DNA of 64,000 nucleotides from Sabellastarte sp. h YS-2021 (Eukaryota; Annelida; Polychaeta; Sabellida; Sabellidae): contig OZ024931.1 of the NCBI GenBank assembly GCA_964017235.1, forward strand, positions 19,692,189 to 19,756,188, given 5' to 3'. Made by a program: the position numbers and the translations under genes. Position 1 is the stretch's first letter, and each line of letters begins with the position of its first letter. Under the pieces are notes generated by a model, which ran no database searches, was not told the origin of the DNA, and saw only the letters and a list, made by a program, of their open reading frames with translations. Positions 63,462 through 64,000 of this stretch are shown piece by piece.

Positions 63462-64000
63462 ATGCCATCAAGTGAGAAAACAAATCCGCCCACCAACATT
63501 AGGAAAAAAGTTACTGCTTCTGCCAGAGCCAGGATCTCCGTGAGTAAAGCAAAGAAGGCGTCAAGTGAAATTAACGGATCATATATCCAACCTGTAAGTA
63601 CTGTTTCTGCTACCGTCAATGACACCGTCACAGCAACTAATACTCAGACCACACCTTCCTCATCAAATGACGCCATCCCATCTTTGCTCCACGATATGAA
63701 GTTCAACCAGGACATAGTGAGTTGAATTGACGCAATAGAATGTCAACAGACAGCCAATTCAACACTAGTATCTATGAGGTCTCATTCTCAATGTCACAAT
63801 CCCCTTACGTCTATGCCCACTCAATCTGTATCGGATCCAACTCGAGTACATCAGATGGGATTTCAGGGATTCACTTATAGAGTCCCCAGGAGATCAAAGG
63901 ACTCACTTGCAGTCAATCAGCATCATTTCAACCCCCAACTATGGCTACAGATACCCCGCACCATCAAGACTCTCATCGCGACAATGTCATCCCTAGCTTG
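63462..64000 (+). pseudogene. Unidentified ORF1/gag-like N-terminus, cut by the window edge
   Basis: From ATG 63462 the frame is open to a TGA at 63723-63725 and then open again in the same frame to the window end, so a single stop separates two coding-like pieces. The composition is Ser/Thr/Pro-rich with a basic N-terminus (NIRKKVTASARARISVSKAK), as in retrotransposon gag-like leaders. No domain recognised. Confidence 0.4.

Noticed and set aside
1-64000. CRISPR arrays, rRNA genes, prokaryotic operons
   Set aside because: No regularly spaced direct repeats with unique spacers, no rRNA motifs and no ribosome-binding pattern; the window is eukaryotic.

Overview
This is animal nuclear DNA, most probably from a lophotrochozoan and likely a marine mollusc (inference). 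Support comes from eukaryotic introns with GT-AG boundaries, tRNA-derived SINEs whose tails end in short A-rich sequence, CR1-type LINEs, DIRS, Penelope-like and PIF/Harbinger elements, and above all Polinton/Maverick elements. There is no bacterial operon, Shine-Dalgarno pattern, rRNA gene or CRISPR. Apart from one likely host exon (a signal-peptide exon at 15899-15959, minus strand), nearly everything recognisable is mobile-element sequence.

Layout. 1-4168 is a near-perfect inverted repeat (two 1488-bp arms) whose 1192-bp loop is a 5'-truncated LINE. 4571-6528 (minus) holds the gag-like ORF and start of ORF2 of a DIRS-like element. 9138-10556 is a defective CR1/L2-like reverse transcriptase. 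About 10830-15196 is a decayed but structurally complete PIF/Harbinger element with dense subterminal repeats; about 16891-19772 is a second, more decayed one. 22176-22411 is a clear tRNA-derived SINE.

The centre is a nested pair of Polintons. Polinton-1 starts at 22982 and its DNA polymerase gene is split by a whole second element, Polinton-2 (27993-47890, 19,898 bp), flanked by a 6-bp target duplication (AATGTT) and bounded by 98-bp terminal inverted repeats. Polinton-1 resumes at 47891 and is cut off at 53586 by a Penelope-like element. Polinton-2 has the full virus-like core: protein-primed family B DNA polymerase with N-terminal zinc fingers, adenovirus-type cysteine protease, double jelly-roll major capsid protein, a probable minor capsid protein, FtsK/HerA-type packaging ATPase and a retroviral-type integrase with chromodomain. 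Its right third (40175-47250) carries an accessory block with host-like content: two intron-containing type I membrane proteins with LRR-like ectodomains, a spliced double-RING protein, a protein with two PC4-like domains and a BIR (inhibitor-of-apoptosis type) protein. The structural genes are packed with ATGA stop/start overlaps, and TATA boxes sit upstream of most transcription units. Both copies carry lesions (pol stop codon and integrase frameshift in copy 2, many in copy 1), so both look inactive as they stand, although they are about 97% identical in the capsid protein and therefore recent.

53587-59520 is a Penelope-like element made of a forward unit and an adjacent inverted, 5'-truncated copy, with three hammerhead ribozymes in its pseudo-LTRs. 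59590-62960 is a decayed DIRS-like element, and the last 500 bp hold an unidentified ORF1-like fragment that runs off the window.
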